A stretch of 64,000 nt of DNA from Chloroflexus aurantiacus J-10-fl (GTDB lineage Bacteria > Chloroflexota > Chloroflexia > Chloroflexales > Chloroflexaceae), in assembly GCF_000018865.1 (NCBI RefSeq), contig NC_010175.1, positions 4,278,001-4,342,000 on the forward strand. The letters run 5' to 3'. The notes under the pieces were generated by a model. The model was not told where the DNA came from. It saw only the letters and a program-made list of their open reading frames with translations, and made no database searches. A program made the translations under genes and the position numbers. Positions 19,069 through 28,749 of this stretch are shown piece by piece. Positions within the stretch are counted from its first letter, which is position 1; each line of letters starts with the position of its first letter.

Positions 19069-20392
19069 GATGAAGCTCCTTGTCCAAAGCTATCGAAAAG
19101 AGCATGAATGTCGGTGCATGACAGGCAATTGTTCGTAACAATAACCTGCAAAACCGGTGAGCGCAACGTTTCTCACGTGTTTGTGAGATATGCAAACACA
19201 CCCAAGTATAGCATGGCAGCGCACGGGGGCTGAAAGCCAAAAGGCCGGGTGGATTCTGGTGGAGGAGAGTTCATGAGCCGTGATCCGACAATTCCCCTGC
19301 CACCACCCCTAAGCGTTGAGATGCCAAACTGGCATTCTCGCTCCGCATGCAGTGAGATCACGTTTCGGCGAAGATACCGTTACCGGGCAGTGATGCCCGT
19401 GTCGCGTGGTACGGAGTGCGGCAGCCATGCTGCCGCACCAGCCGTACTCACAATCCGGCGCGGATTGCAGCGGACTCCCGTGCCGGCACGTGCCTCTGAT
19501 GATAGGGATGGCTGAACGCAGGCCAGCAGCCTGCCCCACAGCGTGCTGGTGTCGGTGGGACGCAGGGGCGGTTCCGTAGGGGCGGGTTCTAAACCCGCCC
19601 CTACAGACGGTGCCTGGGCCGTTCACCTGACCATCCAGGGGAGGTGGTGAATAAGGGACATCACCCGATCACGATGGTCGTGATCACAGACCCGGCGAAC
19701 GGCATTGCCGCTGCACCCGCCGGGGTGGATACGGGTTTCCGGCGGCGTTACCCGTGGCGCGTGGTATGGAGTGCGGCAGCCACGCTGCCGCACCAGCCGT
19801 GCTCACGATCCGGCGAGGCTTGCAGCGGACTCCCGTGCCGGTACGTGCCTCTGATGATGGTGGGACGTAGGGGCGGTTCCGTAGGGGCGGGTTTAGAACC
19901 TGCCCCTACGGATTGTCGCGTGGGTGTTACGTCACGAACGGGAAGCGGATGGTCGCAGTGGTGGCGGAGGTAGATGGTGTATTAGACCGTGGCGCAGGCT
20001 TCTAGCCTGTGCACCAGCGGCCACGACCAGCACATGACGGCGGTAGTGGGGATGCCTGCACGCGGGCTGGAAGCCCTCGCCACGGGGAGCGCTTGCAGCC
20101 CGGCCTAACGCAGCGTGACACGTGGGTAATGCATAGCCTGCACTGCGGTAGGGGGGCCGGGGCTGAGGGCTTTCAGCTCATCATCAAGCCCTACCGCTTG
20201 CCCGCGCTCACAGGTTCTGTTCATCCTTGAGCCGTTGGGATCAGGGGACATCAGTTCAAGATGTGTCTCTGATGTTGTGCAGTGAGCAACGTCGCGTGGA
20301 GTCGCACTGGTTGATAACGACAAGCAAATTGCATAGGCGCAAGCCTGTGCATTCGCGGCTGAAGAGTGCCGAAGACCGGGTCTGGTGTAAAG
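19069..20392. repeat. 1.3-kb intergenic palindrome-rich region
   Basis: No gene is supported. The region holds two imperfect copies of a segment of about 120 bp (19395-19515 and 19748-19865), each with the palindrome GTGCGGCAGC, 3 bp, GCTGCCGCAC (19417-19439 and 19771-19793, the second with one changed base). Each is followed by a hairpin with arms GTAGGGGCGGGTT and AACCCGCCCCTAC (19576-19604 perfect; 19881-19909 one mismatch). Another palindrome with GCGCAGGCT and AGCCTGTGC lies near 19990-20013. The same GCGGCAGC core occurs inside the MITE-like elements at 51024-51389 and 53818-54098, so part of the region derives from that family. Confidence 0.75.
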
Positions 20393-21331
20393 CTAGGTGC
20401 TGATCAAGCGTTGACTACGCTCCAACCGCTCGATCCACGGGGCGAGAAATGGTTGCCAGACCGCCTGCCCATCAATCAGCATAGACAACCTTTGTGCTTC
20501 GGCTGACATCATTTCTTGCAAGGCAACGATTAATCCGTCTGCTTGCTCAAACTCACCGGCAGTCTCGAAGAGGGTGCGCATCATCGTGAAGCGATCCCCA
20601 ATTGGGATTGAAAATCCGAGCCGGCGGGCCAACTGTGAGCAATCGGCGCGGCTGAAGAAGATGCCGGCGCGTACCGGTGTAATGAGATGACGTATCAGCG
20701 TGTTGAGGTCATCTGTTTCTGGCGAGGCAGCGCTCGTGGCGAGCGGAATGTATGAGCGAGATGAGGACGGTACCGGTTGAAGACGCTCCAGCTCGCTCTC
20801 GATAAATTCTACCGCGAGGGTGGCCAGGGTTTGATAGAGTGGATGACCGGGAATGCGCTGCACAGCATGCGCCCAAACCGGCACCCAGACGGCGAGATGG
20901 TTGCCGAGAAAGGACGCTGCGTGTTGGTGTGCCCACTGCTGCAATCTACTGTCGCCATCGGCCAGAGCTGCTGCTTCAGTGGCGATCAGGCGGGCAAGAA
21001 AGAGGAATTCGATCCCCAAATGGTCGGGAGCACCAACAGTCTGCGGTGGCGTAAAGCCACAGGTAGCGTAGAAAGCCGCCACCTGATCGGCGGCTGCGGT
21101 GTTGAGCATGAGTTCTTCGTCGCGGTAAAGCGACTCGTAAGGGTAGACATTGCGTCCGAAGGTCTGCTCATACGCAACCGCCAGGCTCTCCGGTTGATCT
21201 GTCATCACCGTTGCCAGTTCAGGCAGTGCCACCGCCTCCGCCCAAAGCTGAGCGGAAGGCGGTGCGATAAGGAGACGGCCAATGACATCGGCCAGGGTCT
21301 GGCGGGCTACAAGGTCAGCGGTATCGTTCAC
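20393..21331 (-). CDS. TorD/DmsD-family molybdoenzyme chaperone
   Basis: The 312-residue helical protein carries the TorD-family marks YEQTFGRNVYPYESLYRDEE and DHLGIEFLFLARL. Such chaperones bind the apo-form of one DMSO-reductase-family catalytic subunit and assist molybdopterin insertion. It is the last gene of the operon; its start overlaps the stop of the catalytic subunit by four bases (21328-21331), which marks it as the dedicated chaperone. The extra 90 C-terminal residues beyond a usual TorD are of unknown role. Because the partner lacks a Tat signal, it probably serves cofactor loading rather than export proofreading. Confidence 0.83.
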   Translation of the reverse strand: MNDTADLVARQTLADVIGRLLIAPPSAQLWAEAVALPELATVMTDQPESLAVAYEQTFGRNVYPYESLYRDEELMLNTAAADQVAAFYATCGFTPPQTVGAPDHLGIEFLFLARLIATEAAALADGDSRLQQWAHQHAASFLGNHLAVWVPVWAHAVQRIPGHPLYQTLATLAVEFIESELERLQPVPSSSRSYIPLATSAASPETDDLNTLIRHLITPVRAGIFFSRADCSQLARRLGFSIPIGDRFTMMRTLFETAGEFEQADGLIVALQEMMSAEAQRLSMLIDGQAVWQPFLAPWIERLERSQRLIST

Positions 21332-24291
21332 GATTTTTTCTCCGGCAGGAAATACGCCTCACGGGCCGGGCGGAACGGTCGCAACAGCCAGTGTGGCCGA
21401 CGCATGCCGTTTGGTGACACCTTGCTTGCCGGTCGCGTCATCGCCAGCCATTCACGGTAGACTTCGTGTGCCCGTTTGGTATCGACATAAATGTCGCCAT
21501 AGCGGTCGTTCGGGCCGGCTGGTTCGAGGCGTACTTTCTGATGCCAGCAGTGCATGCCGCTGATTGGATCAGGGTGTACGGCAAAGGTCAGGTTCTGATG
21601 CACACCGGCATCTTCCCACCAGATGCGCGAGGTGTCGGGATCGTCGCTCTCGTAGGGGCGGATGCCGTGAAGCTGACGCATACGCCATTCACCCTGACCC
21701 TCTTGTTTGAGTTCGACCAGAGCAGTCGAGAGTCGACCGCCGCCATCTTCCTGGAGTCGCCATCGCCCCAGATGGTGCGAACAGGCGATGACACCAGGGC
21801 GAATGCCTTCAGTCACCCAAACCCGATCAACGAAGTAGCCGATCTCGGTCACGACTTTGATCAGGTCACCGGTACGCAAGCCGAGCCGTTCGGCATCGCT
21901 GGTGTGAATCCAGACCGGGTTCTTGTGGCTGATCTCGTATAGCCACTTGGCATTCCCGCTGCGGGTGTGAATCAGTGTAGGTAGTCGGAAGGTAGAGAGC
22001 AGTACCGCCTCATTCTTGCTCCGGTCAATCTTGCTGGGATGCACGTGGCTGTGAATGTACGTAGGAATAGCGTACTCCGGCCACCCCCAATCGCGTAAGG
22101 TAGTTGAGTAGAACTCAAGCCGGCGCGACGGGGTGGGGAAGCCGGTCACAATCGAACCGTCTTCCAGTTTGATACCAATTGGTCGGCCACGTTCGGGATC
22201 AGGCTCGAAGTAGGGCAATGGCGTAATATTCGACGATGGTGGTGCCGGTGTTTTGGTGTAGACGATACCGGTATTCGGATCAATCGTCGCGTCGCTCAGG
22301 TCAGCCGCACTGAGTGGTTTATCGAAGGTGGGTTGTACGCCCTTCCGCAGCTCGAATGCACCGTAGCGACGCATGTATTCCAGCGGGGTTAATCCCTCTT
22401 TCGCCGCGGCTTCGGGCAGACCCGGCACGTGGTTCTCGAACATCCAGCCGTAGAACTCATCAACAGTAATCTTCTGACCAGGTCGGTACGGGCTTTCAAA
22501 GGTCTTGCGAATACCCAGGCTACCATCGGGATCAATCCGCCACGACAACTCGATCCAGAACTCAACCTCTTCCCAGACTTCGCCGGGATTAGCGTCACGG
22601 GTATCGTTCACCGGCTTGCCCAGGCGGCGCATTGCTTCGCGCAGAACCGGCTGACGGAAGGCAATCCAGCAACCGGCGTGCGTCTCCTGGCTCATCACAT
22701 CGTGGCGCTCGGCGCCGACACCCATCGGCAAAATATAGTCGGCAAACCAGCCGGTCTCGCTCCACGTCGGCGAGAGATGGACGTGGAGACCGATCTTGCT
22801 CTCGTCGGTCAAGACCTCCAGCCAGCTCATGCCATCGGGGTTTGTCCAGAGCGGATTGTAGACACGGGTGAAATAGGTGTCAACCTTACCCCGTCCTTCT
22901 TTCAGGAAGTGCGGGAGCAAAATGCTCATTTCATAGAAATTGAGCGGATACTCCTGTGGCCAGGTCAGCTCATTCCAGACCTTCACGTGGGGTGCCATGT
23001 TCGGGTGACGCGGAATCCATTTGTCCCACACATTGGCCGATGTTCCACCTTCGACCCCAATCGATCCGGTCAGGACATTGAGGAACCAGAGACAACGAGC
23101 GACCATCCAGCCGCCGAGGTTGGCACTGGTTGCGCTGCGCCAGCTATGGGTGGCGAGTTTGCCTTCGCAACGGGCGATGATTTTGGCTACACGCTCGATC
23201 TGCTCAGCACTGACTCCACTCTCCTGGGCCGCAAACTCAAAGGTATACTGAGCGTAAAGCTCTTGCAACTTCATCTCGAAATGCTCAAAGCTAACCGGTA
23301 GATCGGGATGTTCGGCCCGCAGATAATCTGCCCAATTGACCCAGCGGCGCACAAAATCGCGATTGTACTGCCCGGTACGAATGAGATAGTTAGCAATCGC
23401 AAGCAGAATTGCCGTCTCGCTGCCCGGCCACGGCGAGAGCCACTCATCGGCCAGTGAGGCGGTGTTCGAGAGGCGGGTATCGAGCACGATGAGCTTTGCG
23501 CCGGCCATCTTACCTTCCATAATCCGCTGGGCGTGCGGGTTGAAATAGTGGCCGGTCTCAAGATGCGAGCTGATGAGGAGAATGACACGCGCATTCGCGT
23601 GATCGGGTGAAGGCCGGTCGAGTCCCATCCACATCGCCTGCCCACAGCGTGCACCTGACGAGCAGACGTTGGTGTGCGAGTTGTGACCATCGACGCCCCA
23701 TGCCGGCAATACCCACTCCATAAAGCCATCGTGACCGGGACGACCAACGTGGTAGATGATCTCGGTCTGGCGCTTCTCGATAATTGCTTTGCGGATACGA
23801 CCGGCAATATCGTCGAGCGCTTCATCCCACGAGACGCGCACCCATTTGCCTTCACCACGCTTGCCAGCACGCTTCAAAGGATAGAGAATCCGGTCGGGGT
23901 CATAGACCTGATTGAGCGTTGCCGGCCCTTTCGCACAGTTGCGACCGCGACTACCGGGGTGGAGCGGGTTGCCCTCGAACTTTTTGATCTTGAGGGTTTC
24001 GACATCAACGTAGGCCAGCAGTCCACAGGCACTCTCGCAATTGAAGCAGACCGTCGGTACCAGCGTGTAGCGGCGGGCAACCTTTTGCGGCCAGGCTTTG
24101 GGATCGTACTCCGTCCAGTCTTGCCAGCGTTCGACCGGTGGGTAGTCACGCAGTTCCTGGCTACTGGTTAGCGTTGCCGTGGGTGTAGTACTGGTGACAT
24201 ACGCCTGTACTGGTGGTGTGAGCGGCTCAACCCGCGAAGATGATCGTTGACCAAGTGTTCCAAGCAGGCGATGAAGGAGTGATGTCGCCAT
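21328..24291 (-). CDS. Mo-bisMGD oxidoreductase catalytic subunit (SoeA/PsrA-like)
   Basis: The start is ATG 24291, preceded by GAGAGG and 13 bp after the upstream stop; the longer open frame overlaps the upstream gene and lacks a site. The 987-residue product belongs to the DMSO-reductase superfamily. An N-terminal CFNCESAC and a later GRNCAKG hold a [4Fe-4S] cluster; the Mo-cofactor domains follow (NVCSSGARCG, RPSPDHANA, TWSETGWFADYILPM). No twin-arginine signal is present, so it is expected on the cytoplasmic side. That, with a ferredoxin and NrfD-type anchor, resembles cytoplasmic sulfite dehydrogenase (SoeABC), though polysulfide, thiosulfate or arsenic substrates cannot be excluded. Confidence 0.85.
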   Translation of the reverse strand: MATSLLHRLLGTLGQRSSSRVEPLTPPVQAYVTSTTPTATLTSSQELRDYPPVERWQDWTEYDPKAWPQKVARRYTLVPTVCFNCESACGLLAYVDVETLKIKKFEGNPLHPGSRGRNCAKGPATLNQVYDPDRILYPLKRAGKRGEGKWVRVSWDEALDDIAGRIRKAIIEKRQTEIIYHVGRPGHDGFMEWVLPAWGVDGHNSHTNVCSSGARCGQAMWMGLDRPSPDHANARVILLISSHLETGHYFNPHAQRIMEGKMAGAKLIVLDTRLSNTASLADEWLSPWPGSETAILLAIANYLIRTGQYNRDFVRRWVNWADYLRAEHPDLPVSFEHFEMKLQELYAQYTFEFAAQESGVSAEQIERVAKIIARCEGKLATHSWRSATSANLGGWMVARCLWFLNVLTGSIGVEGGTSANVWDKWIPRHPNMAPHVKVWNELTWPQEYPLNFYEMSILLPHFLKEGRGKVDTYFTRVYNPLWTNPDGMSWLEVLTDESKIGLHVHLSPTWSETGWFADYILPMGVGAERHDVMSQETHAGCWIAFRQPVLREAMRRLGKPVNDTRDANPGEVWEEVEFWIELSWRIDPDGSLGIRKTFESPYRPGQKITVDEFYGWMFENHVPGLPEAAAKEGLTPLEYMRRYGAFELRKGVQPTFDKPLSAADLSDATIDPNTGIVYTKTPAPPSSNITPLPYFEPDPERGRPIGIKLEDGSIVTGFPTPSRRLEFYSTTLRDWGWPEYAIPTYIHSHVHPSKIDRSKNEAVLLSTFRLPTLIHTRSGNAKWLYEISHKNPVWIHTSDAERLGLRTGDLIKVVTEIGYFVDRVWVTEGIRPGVIACSHHLGRWRLQEDGGGRLSTALVELKQEGQGEWRMRQLHGIRPYESDDPDTSRIWWEDAGVHQNLTFAVHPDPISGMHCWHQKVRLEPAGPNDRYGDIYVDTKRAHEVYREWLAMTRPASKVSPNGMRRPHWLLRPFRPAREAYFLPEKKS

Positions 24292-24304
24292 AATGATACC
24301 TCTC

Positions 24305-25984
24305 TTAACTGTTCGGCACGTGTTGCGGCGCCATGACGAAAGCGTATTCAAAGGCGTACAACCCGGCAATTGCGGCCAGTCCGGCTACTGCCAGGAGTGG
24401 CATCGCCAGGGTCGGAGCAATGAACGCCAGGATGATGCACAGCACCGGGAGAACGTGACCGAGAGCAATCGCTCCTTGCCAGAAGTGGTTGCGGTAGCGG
24501 CCGTGGCTAATATCGTGCGCGGCGCGGGCAGCAACTTCACTGGCATGAGGGATACCGAACTCACCAACCAGGAGCATAAAGAGATCGATCAGCAAACTAC
24601 CGGCAAAGAGCCAGCCGAGCAGGGTGAGAAATGCTGCCGGCATAGCCACAAACGGTGCGAGCAGCAAGAGCGTACCGGCACCAACCATCACAGCCTGCAC
24701 CAGGAGATGGGCCGGCAAGAGGGGACTTTGCCACAGGTCACGCCCCTCGGCCTGCGCGAAGAGGAACGCGGTGTAAATGGCTGCCAGCACGGCCAGCGGC
24801 ATCCCGATCCAGGCCAGGATTGGCCGCAAGCCTGAGACAGCGGCTTCTGGCCAGATATTCAAGGCAGCGCCGGCCTCAGCCAGGAACCACAGCCCGCCAA
24901 CCAGCGTAAAGGCAATCAGGATAAACGCCCCGCGTGTCAGCCAGCTCCGCCATTGTGGGCGGGTGAGAATGGTAAAGAACAGATGCGGCTTTTCCAGATC
25001 AAACACCAGCAGAGCGGTTGTAATACCAATGAAGAGCAGACTTACAAAGAGCGCAATTGCCAGCAGTGGTGCAGTCAGCGGCGCCAGTCCAAGACCAACA
25101 GCGGCGGCCACTGCGAGAAAGACACCACTCCCAATCCCTTTTGTCACCAGATATGCCGGTACCGGCCAGTGCCACGGAATCTTGTGTTGAGCGTTGTAGC
25201 CGGTTTGCACCATGTGACCGGCCACCCGGCCACCCAGCATCAGCGCGCTCTGACCACTTCCCAGCCCCTGTTCACGCGGCGGGCGAATCTTTGCTCCCGA
25301 AGCCGCAGTAAGCGGAATGACCTCACGGGCATGTTGTTTTCGTCCGTTCGTATGGTGGTGACCAACCAGTTGCTCGCTCACCACATCAGCCCACATAAAG
25401 GTAGAACTGGTCGTCGAGGCGGTTGGCGTCAATGTGGTTTGGTCAGCATCAATGTAAAACAGCTTGGGTGCGGTGCCCTGTTCAGGCTTGCGCACCGAAA
25501 CCGGCTCACGGGCAATTAATTGGCTGATCAGACTATTGGGATCATCGAGATCGCCAGAGATGATCGCCTGTTCGGGACAGACAATTTCACAAGCCGGTTT
25601 CAACCCCTGATCGATACGGTGCGCACAGAAGTGGCACTTCGCCGCATTGTGGCTCTCTGGATCAATGTAAATGGCGTCGTAAGGACAGGCCTGCAAACAG
25701 GCTTTGCAGCCGATGCACACCTTCGGATCAAACTCTACAATCCCGTCGGTGCGCTGATACATTGCTGTGACCGGACAAATGCGAACACAAGGTGGATTGG
25801 CGCAGTGGTTACAACGTGTCACCTGAAAATGGCGCCGGGTGGAGGGGAAGGTGCCGGTCTCTACATACTTCACCCACGTGCGGTAAACCCCAAGTGGAAC
25901 TTCATTCTCCGACTTGCAGGCAGTACTGCATGCGTGGCAACCGATGCACTTCCGCTGATCGATGAGGAAGCCGTAGTTTGTCAT
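24305..25984 (-). CDS. fused four-cluster ferredoxin and NrfD/PsrC membrane anchor
   Basis: The 559-residue protein joins two subunits that are normally separate. Residues 1-185 form a DmsB/PsrB-type ferredoxin with four Cys groups: CIGCHACSTAC, CNHCANPPCVRIC, CIGCKACLQAC and CHFCAHRI with later Cys, enough for four [4Fe-4S] clusters. A linker of about 95 residues leads to an NrfD/PsrC domain with about eight membrane helices starting at LVTKGIGSGVFLAV. It would carry electrons between the molybdenum subunit and the quinone pool. No stop or frameshift separates the parts. It is the first gene of the three-gene operon. A 29-bp palindrome lies 78 bp upstream. Confidence 0.9.
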   Translation of the reverse strand: MTNYGFLIDQRKCIGCHACSTACKSENEVPLGVYRTWVKYVETGTFPSTRRHFQVTRCNHCANPPCVRICPVTAMYQRTDGIVEFDPKVCIGCKACLQACPYDAIYIDPESHNAAKCHFCAHRIDQGLKPACEIVCPEQAIISGDLDDPNSLISQLIAREPVSVRKPEQGTAPKLFYIDADQTTLTPTASTTSSTFMWADVVSEQLVGHHHTNGRKQHAREVIPLTAASGAKIRPPREQGLGSGQSALMLGGRVAGHMVQTGYNAQHKIPWHWPVPAYLVTKGIGSGVFLAVAAAVGLGLAPLTAPLLAIALFVSLLFIGITTALLVFDLEKPHLFFTILTRPQWRSWLTRGAFILIAFTLVGGLWFLAEAGAALNIWPEAAVSGLRPILAWIGMPLAVLAAIYTAFLFAQAEGRDLWQSPLLPAHLLVQAVMVGAGTLLLLAPFVAMPAAFLTLLGWLFAGSLLIDLFMLLVGEFGIPHASEVAARAAHDISHGRYRNHFWQGAIALGHVLPVLCIILAFIAPTLAMPLLAVAGLAAIAGLYAFEYAFVMAPQHVPNS

Positions 25985-26061
25985 GGCCAGCTCTTTCTGG
26001 CTATAGCATAAGAACCTCGACTAGGCAAATAATAGCAGAGATGCATCTATCGAACAAGTAG

Positions 26062-26090
26062 ATATTTTCGATAACTAATATCGAAAATAT
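26062..26090. promoter_or_regulatory. perfect 29-bp palindrome upstream of the molybdoenzyme operon
   Basis: Arms ATATTTTCGATA and TATCGAAAATAT are perfect 12-bp inverted repeats around ACTAA. Half-site-like copies of TATCGAA occur at 26049-26055 and around 26099-26105. The site lies 78 bp upstream of the operon start, in an AT-rich patch unlike its surroundings. It is probably an operator for a dimeric regulator; the regulator is unknown, with the LysR protein at 27238 one candidate. Confidence 0.7.
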
Positions 26091-26105
26091 GCATACATTA
26101 TCGAA

Positions 26106-27237
26106 GATAGCTCTTTAATATGCCTTCCATCCTGCAAACGGATTGCGTTGTAATACCAGGAAAGAGACCTGCCTGGATTCGTGGCCACTTTGGGATTACT
26201 GCACGCTGCGAGCATGTGGTCAAGGGTACTGATATACGTTCGCATCTGGCGGCTGTTCAGGAATGTTGGGTTATCTGGTTGACAGATGGTGCGCGGAGAG
26301 GCATTGCTGTCACCCTGCCGGTCACAGGCACAACGCATAGTCTCGTTATCATCAGGCTTGTTGGTATCGGCGGGCGACACATGCGTCGTCCCTACCTGGG
26401 CTGGACTGGCTATTCTTCACGTCCGGTAATGCGCGTGTCGCGTGGTGTGCGGAATCCTCTTTTCCACTGAGTTTGATGCCGGGCGGATGTCGCAGCGGTC
26501 ACCGTTTAGATGTACTTCTCGTGTTCAAGCATTACCGGGTATGCCAGCGGCGAGGGGCTGGTGGGTTGTTGTCGGCGTCGTAGGTGCCACGCATGCGTCG
26601 CCCTACTGTCGCGCTGGTATCCAGCCGTGCATCGTTCAAGGGCAGCATCAGGGTGATAGCTGGCTGGCGTGTCATTGTTCTGCCGGATTTGACATAAACC
26701 GGTCGTCACCTGGATTCTCATCAGCTTCAATCATTCCAGGACAACAACATCCATGCTGTTCACAACCAATTGACCTTCTTGTCTGCAAGATTGATACGTT
26801 CGGTGCATACAATCTCAGCTCATTATGCATAAAATAGAATGCATAAAATAGAGTATCTTTACATGGCGTATTTTCACGAAGCGACACCCCCCATGTTCAA
26901 CGGGTTAACCGAATTCTTACCTTTTTCGCAACGCCTGCCTGCACCGGCTGGCGCGCTCTCGAAAACTGAAAGCCGTGTTACGTTGACCTGCCGCTGATAC
27001 CTGATTGAAGAAGGAAGCGGCTACGGTTGCGTTAGTGATCAGAAGAGACATATCTGGCATACATGTTGGCATGCCTGCCACAACAGTGAATGTCTGTAAA
27101 GAGGGAGCAGAGGCAATAATGACCGTTCCTGGTGTGTTGCCTCATTGCATAGAGTATGTCAGTGGGAAGTGACGTATTCGCAGAAAGGGCCAGCTATGGT
27201 ATATATTGCATCAGAAATAAAATTGTTGGGAGGCAAA
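26106..27237. other. intergenic region between molybdoenzyme operon and LysR gene
   Basis: No gene is supported in this 1.1 kb. It contains two copies of a palindromic GACGCATG-type repeat (about 26373-26397 and 26583-26608), a remnant of the GCGTGTCGCG repeat near 26430, and a perfect tandem 14-bp duplication (ATGCATAAAATAGA twice, 26825-26852) in an AT-rich stretch that could be a promoter or regulatory element. Confidence 0.5.
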
Positions 27238-28119
27238 GTGACACTTAATCTGCATTTACTACGCATTTACGTTGCCGTGCTTGAACAGGGCAGTTTCACG
27301 AAAGCAGCCGAAGTCCTCACAATGAGTCAATCGGCGGTATCGCGGGCAGTGCAAGAGCTTGAACGTCAACTTGGCACGACTCTGCTCGAACGGCGTGCGC
27401 GCGGTGTGGCCCCAACGATGGCCGGTACTATCCTGGGTGAGCATGCCCGACGCATCTTTACGCATGAGCGGCTGGCTATCGAGGCGTTGAACGAACTACG
27501 CGGTCTGCAACGAGGTCGGCTGGCAATTGGTGCAAGTAGTACGATTGGTATTTACCTGCTACCCCCACTCCTCGGTAACTATCATCGTCGGTATCCGGGC
27601 ATCGAGTTGTTCCTGGATATTGGCAATACCCAACAGATTATTGAACGCCTGTTATCCTATCAGATTGATGTCGCTTACGTGGAAGGGCCGGTAGCAGCGA
27701 ACGAAGACTTGCAGGTAGTGCCGTGGCGAAGTGACGAGATGGTTGTGATTGCCTCTCCCGATCATCCGCTTACCCGTCGGGTCACCCTGGATTGTTCTGA
27801 TCTCCAGGATGCCCCTTTCATTATGCGTGAACCTGGCTCAGGCACACGTAAGGTGATGGAACAGGCACTGGCAGCACATAACGTGACGGTACGTCCGGTG
27901 ATGGAATTGGGGAGTACCGAAGCCGTGAAGCAGGCAGTGAGTGCCGGATTAGGGTTGAGCATGGTTTCGCGCTTTACGATCCAATCTGAGCTGATTGCCG
28001 GTAAGCTGCGGGTACTCAATATTCCTGGTCTCAATATACAACGTCAGTTGAGCCGCGTCCGTCTGCACGACCGTCCTCAGAGTCTGGCCCTGGAAGCATG
28101 GTTTAAGAATCGTGGCTGA
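27238..28119 (+). CDS. LysR-family transcriptional regulator
   Basis: GTG 27238 is chosen as start because GGGAGG stands five bases before it and the LysR domain begins at once (LNLHLLRIYVAVLEQGSFTKAAEVL); ATG 27196 is an alternative. The 293-residue protein has an N-terminal winged helix with SQSAVSRAVQELERQLG and a C-terminal effector domain of the CysB/CbbR type (RGRLAIGASSTIGIYLLP, then EPGSGTRKVME). Such regulators respond to small metabolites of sulfur, nitrogen or carbon pathways. It is divergent from the molybdoenzyme operon but more than 1.2 kb away. Control of that operon is possible but unproven. Confidence 0.88.
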   Translation: MTLNLHLLRIYVAVLEQGSFTKAAEVLTMSQSAVSRAVQELERQLGTTLLERRARGVAPTMAGTILGEHARRIFTHERLAIEALNELRGLQRGRLAIGASSTIGIYLLPPLLGNYHRRYPGIELFLDIGNTQQIIERLLSYQIDVAYVEGPVAANEDLQVVPWRSDEMVVIASPDHPLTRRVTLDCSDLQDAPFIMREPGSGTRKVMEQALAAHNVTVRPVMELGSTEAVKQAVSAGLGLSMVSRFTIQSELIAGKLRVLNIPGLNIQRQLSRVRLHDRPQSLALEAWFKNRG

Positions 28120-28157
28120 GGTATTGGCGTCCGCGCTCGATATCACACGTCGGTTGT

Positions 28158-28188
28158 ACACCTGCCTCGGTAGCAAGGTGTGGTTTTT
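28158..28188 (+). terminator. possible intrinsic terminator after the LysR gene
   Basis: ACACCT pairs with AGGTGT across a 12-base loop and is followed by GGTTTTTG. The stem is short, so support is moderate. Confidence 0.4.
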
Positions 28189-28353
28189 GTATCAGAGAGC
28201 TGACTGGCGGGTACGGGATGCGATCATTCCCGGTAAATTGATCCAGTAAGCAGTTATTTCTGGTCTGCGAACACCAGTGCATACCAGTTCGGTGTGCCTG
28301 AACGTTTCAGATCAAAGGTTCGTTCACCTTCCAGACCAGCTACCCTCTGTTTG

Positions 28354-28638
28354 TTACACCTCAATCCGCACTCCACGCCAGAAGGCAATATAGCCAGCTA
28401 TCTGCCGGGCTGCCTCTTTCGGTGTCGGGTAGTACCAGGCTGCATCACGATTCACCTGACCGTTCACCACTACGTCGTAGTAACTAGCCGTTCCTTTCCA
28501 CGGGCACACCGTATGGGTCTGGCTGTCACGCAAATATTCGCGACGCACCGATTCCGGCGGGAAATAGTGATTACCCTCAACGACGATGGTTGTCGGGCTT
28601 TCGGCGATCACAGTACCGTTCCAGACTGCACGGGGCAT
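28354..28638 (-). CDS. DUF427 domain protein
   Basis: The 94-residue protein is a full-length DUF427 member: AVWNGTVIAESPTTIVVEGNHYFP at the start, then CPWKGTASYYDV (the family's best-conserved segment) and AWYYPTPKEAA near the end. The function is unknown; structures of relatives show a small beta barrel. It is a lone gene between convergent and divergent neighbours. Confidence 0.88.
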   Translation of the reverse strand: MPRAVWNGTVIAESPTTIVVEGNHYFPPESVRREYLRDSQTHTVCPWKGTASYYDVVVNGQVNRDAAWYYPTPKEAARQIAGYIAFWRGVRIEV

Positions 28639-28695
28639 ACGTTTCCTCCATCACGTATCGCAATTTTTTTCATGATGCCACAAGTCGCGCACCTT

Positions 28696-28724
28696 TTGCG
28701 GGTCAAAACCGGTTCTATTAATAG
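28696..28724 (+). promoter_or_regulatory. possible promoter of dprA
   Basis: TTGCGG (28696-28701), a 17-bp spacer and TAATAG (28719-28724) lie 25 bp before the dprA start. Match quality is modest. Confidence 0.3.
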
Positions 28725-28749
28725 GAAATCTGTCCAGAGGATTTGATGT

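Noticed and set aside
22429-23301. 290-residue plus-strand ORF
   Set aside because: Antisense of the molybdoenzyme gene, without family motifs; a shadow due to codon bias.
24293-25519. Plus-strand ORFs of 137-188 residues
   Set aside because: Antisense of the ferredoxin-NrfD fusion.
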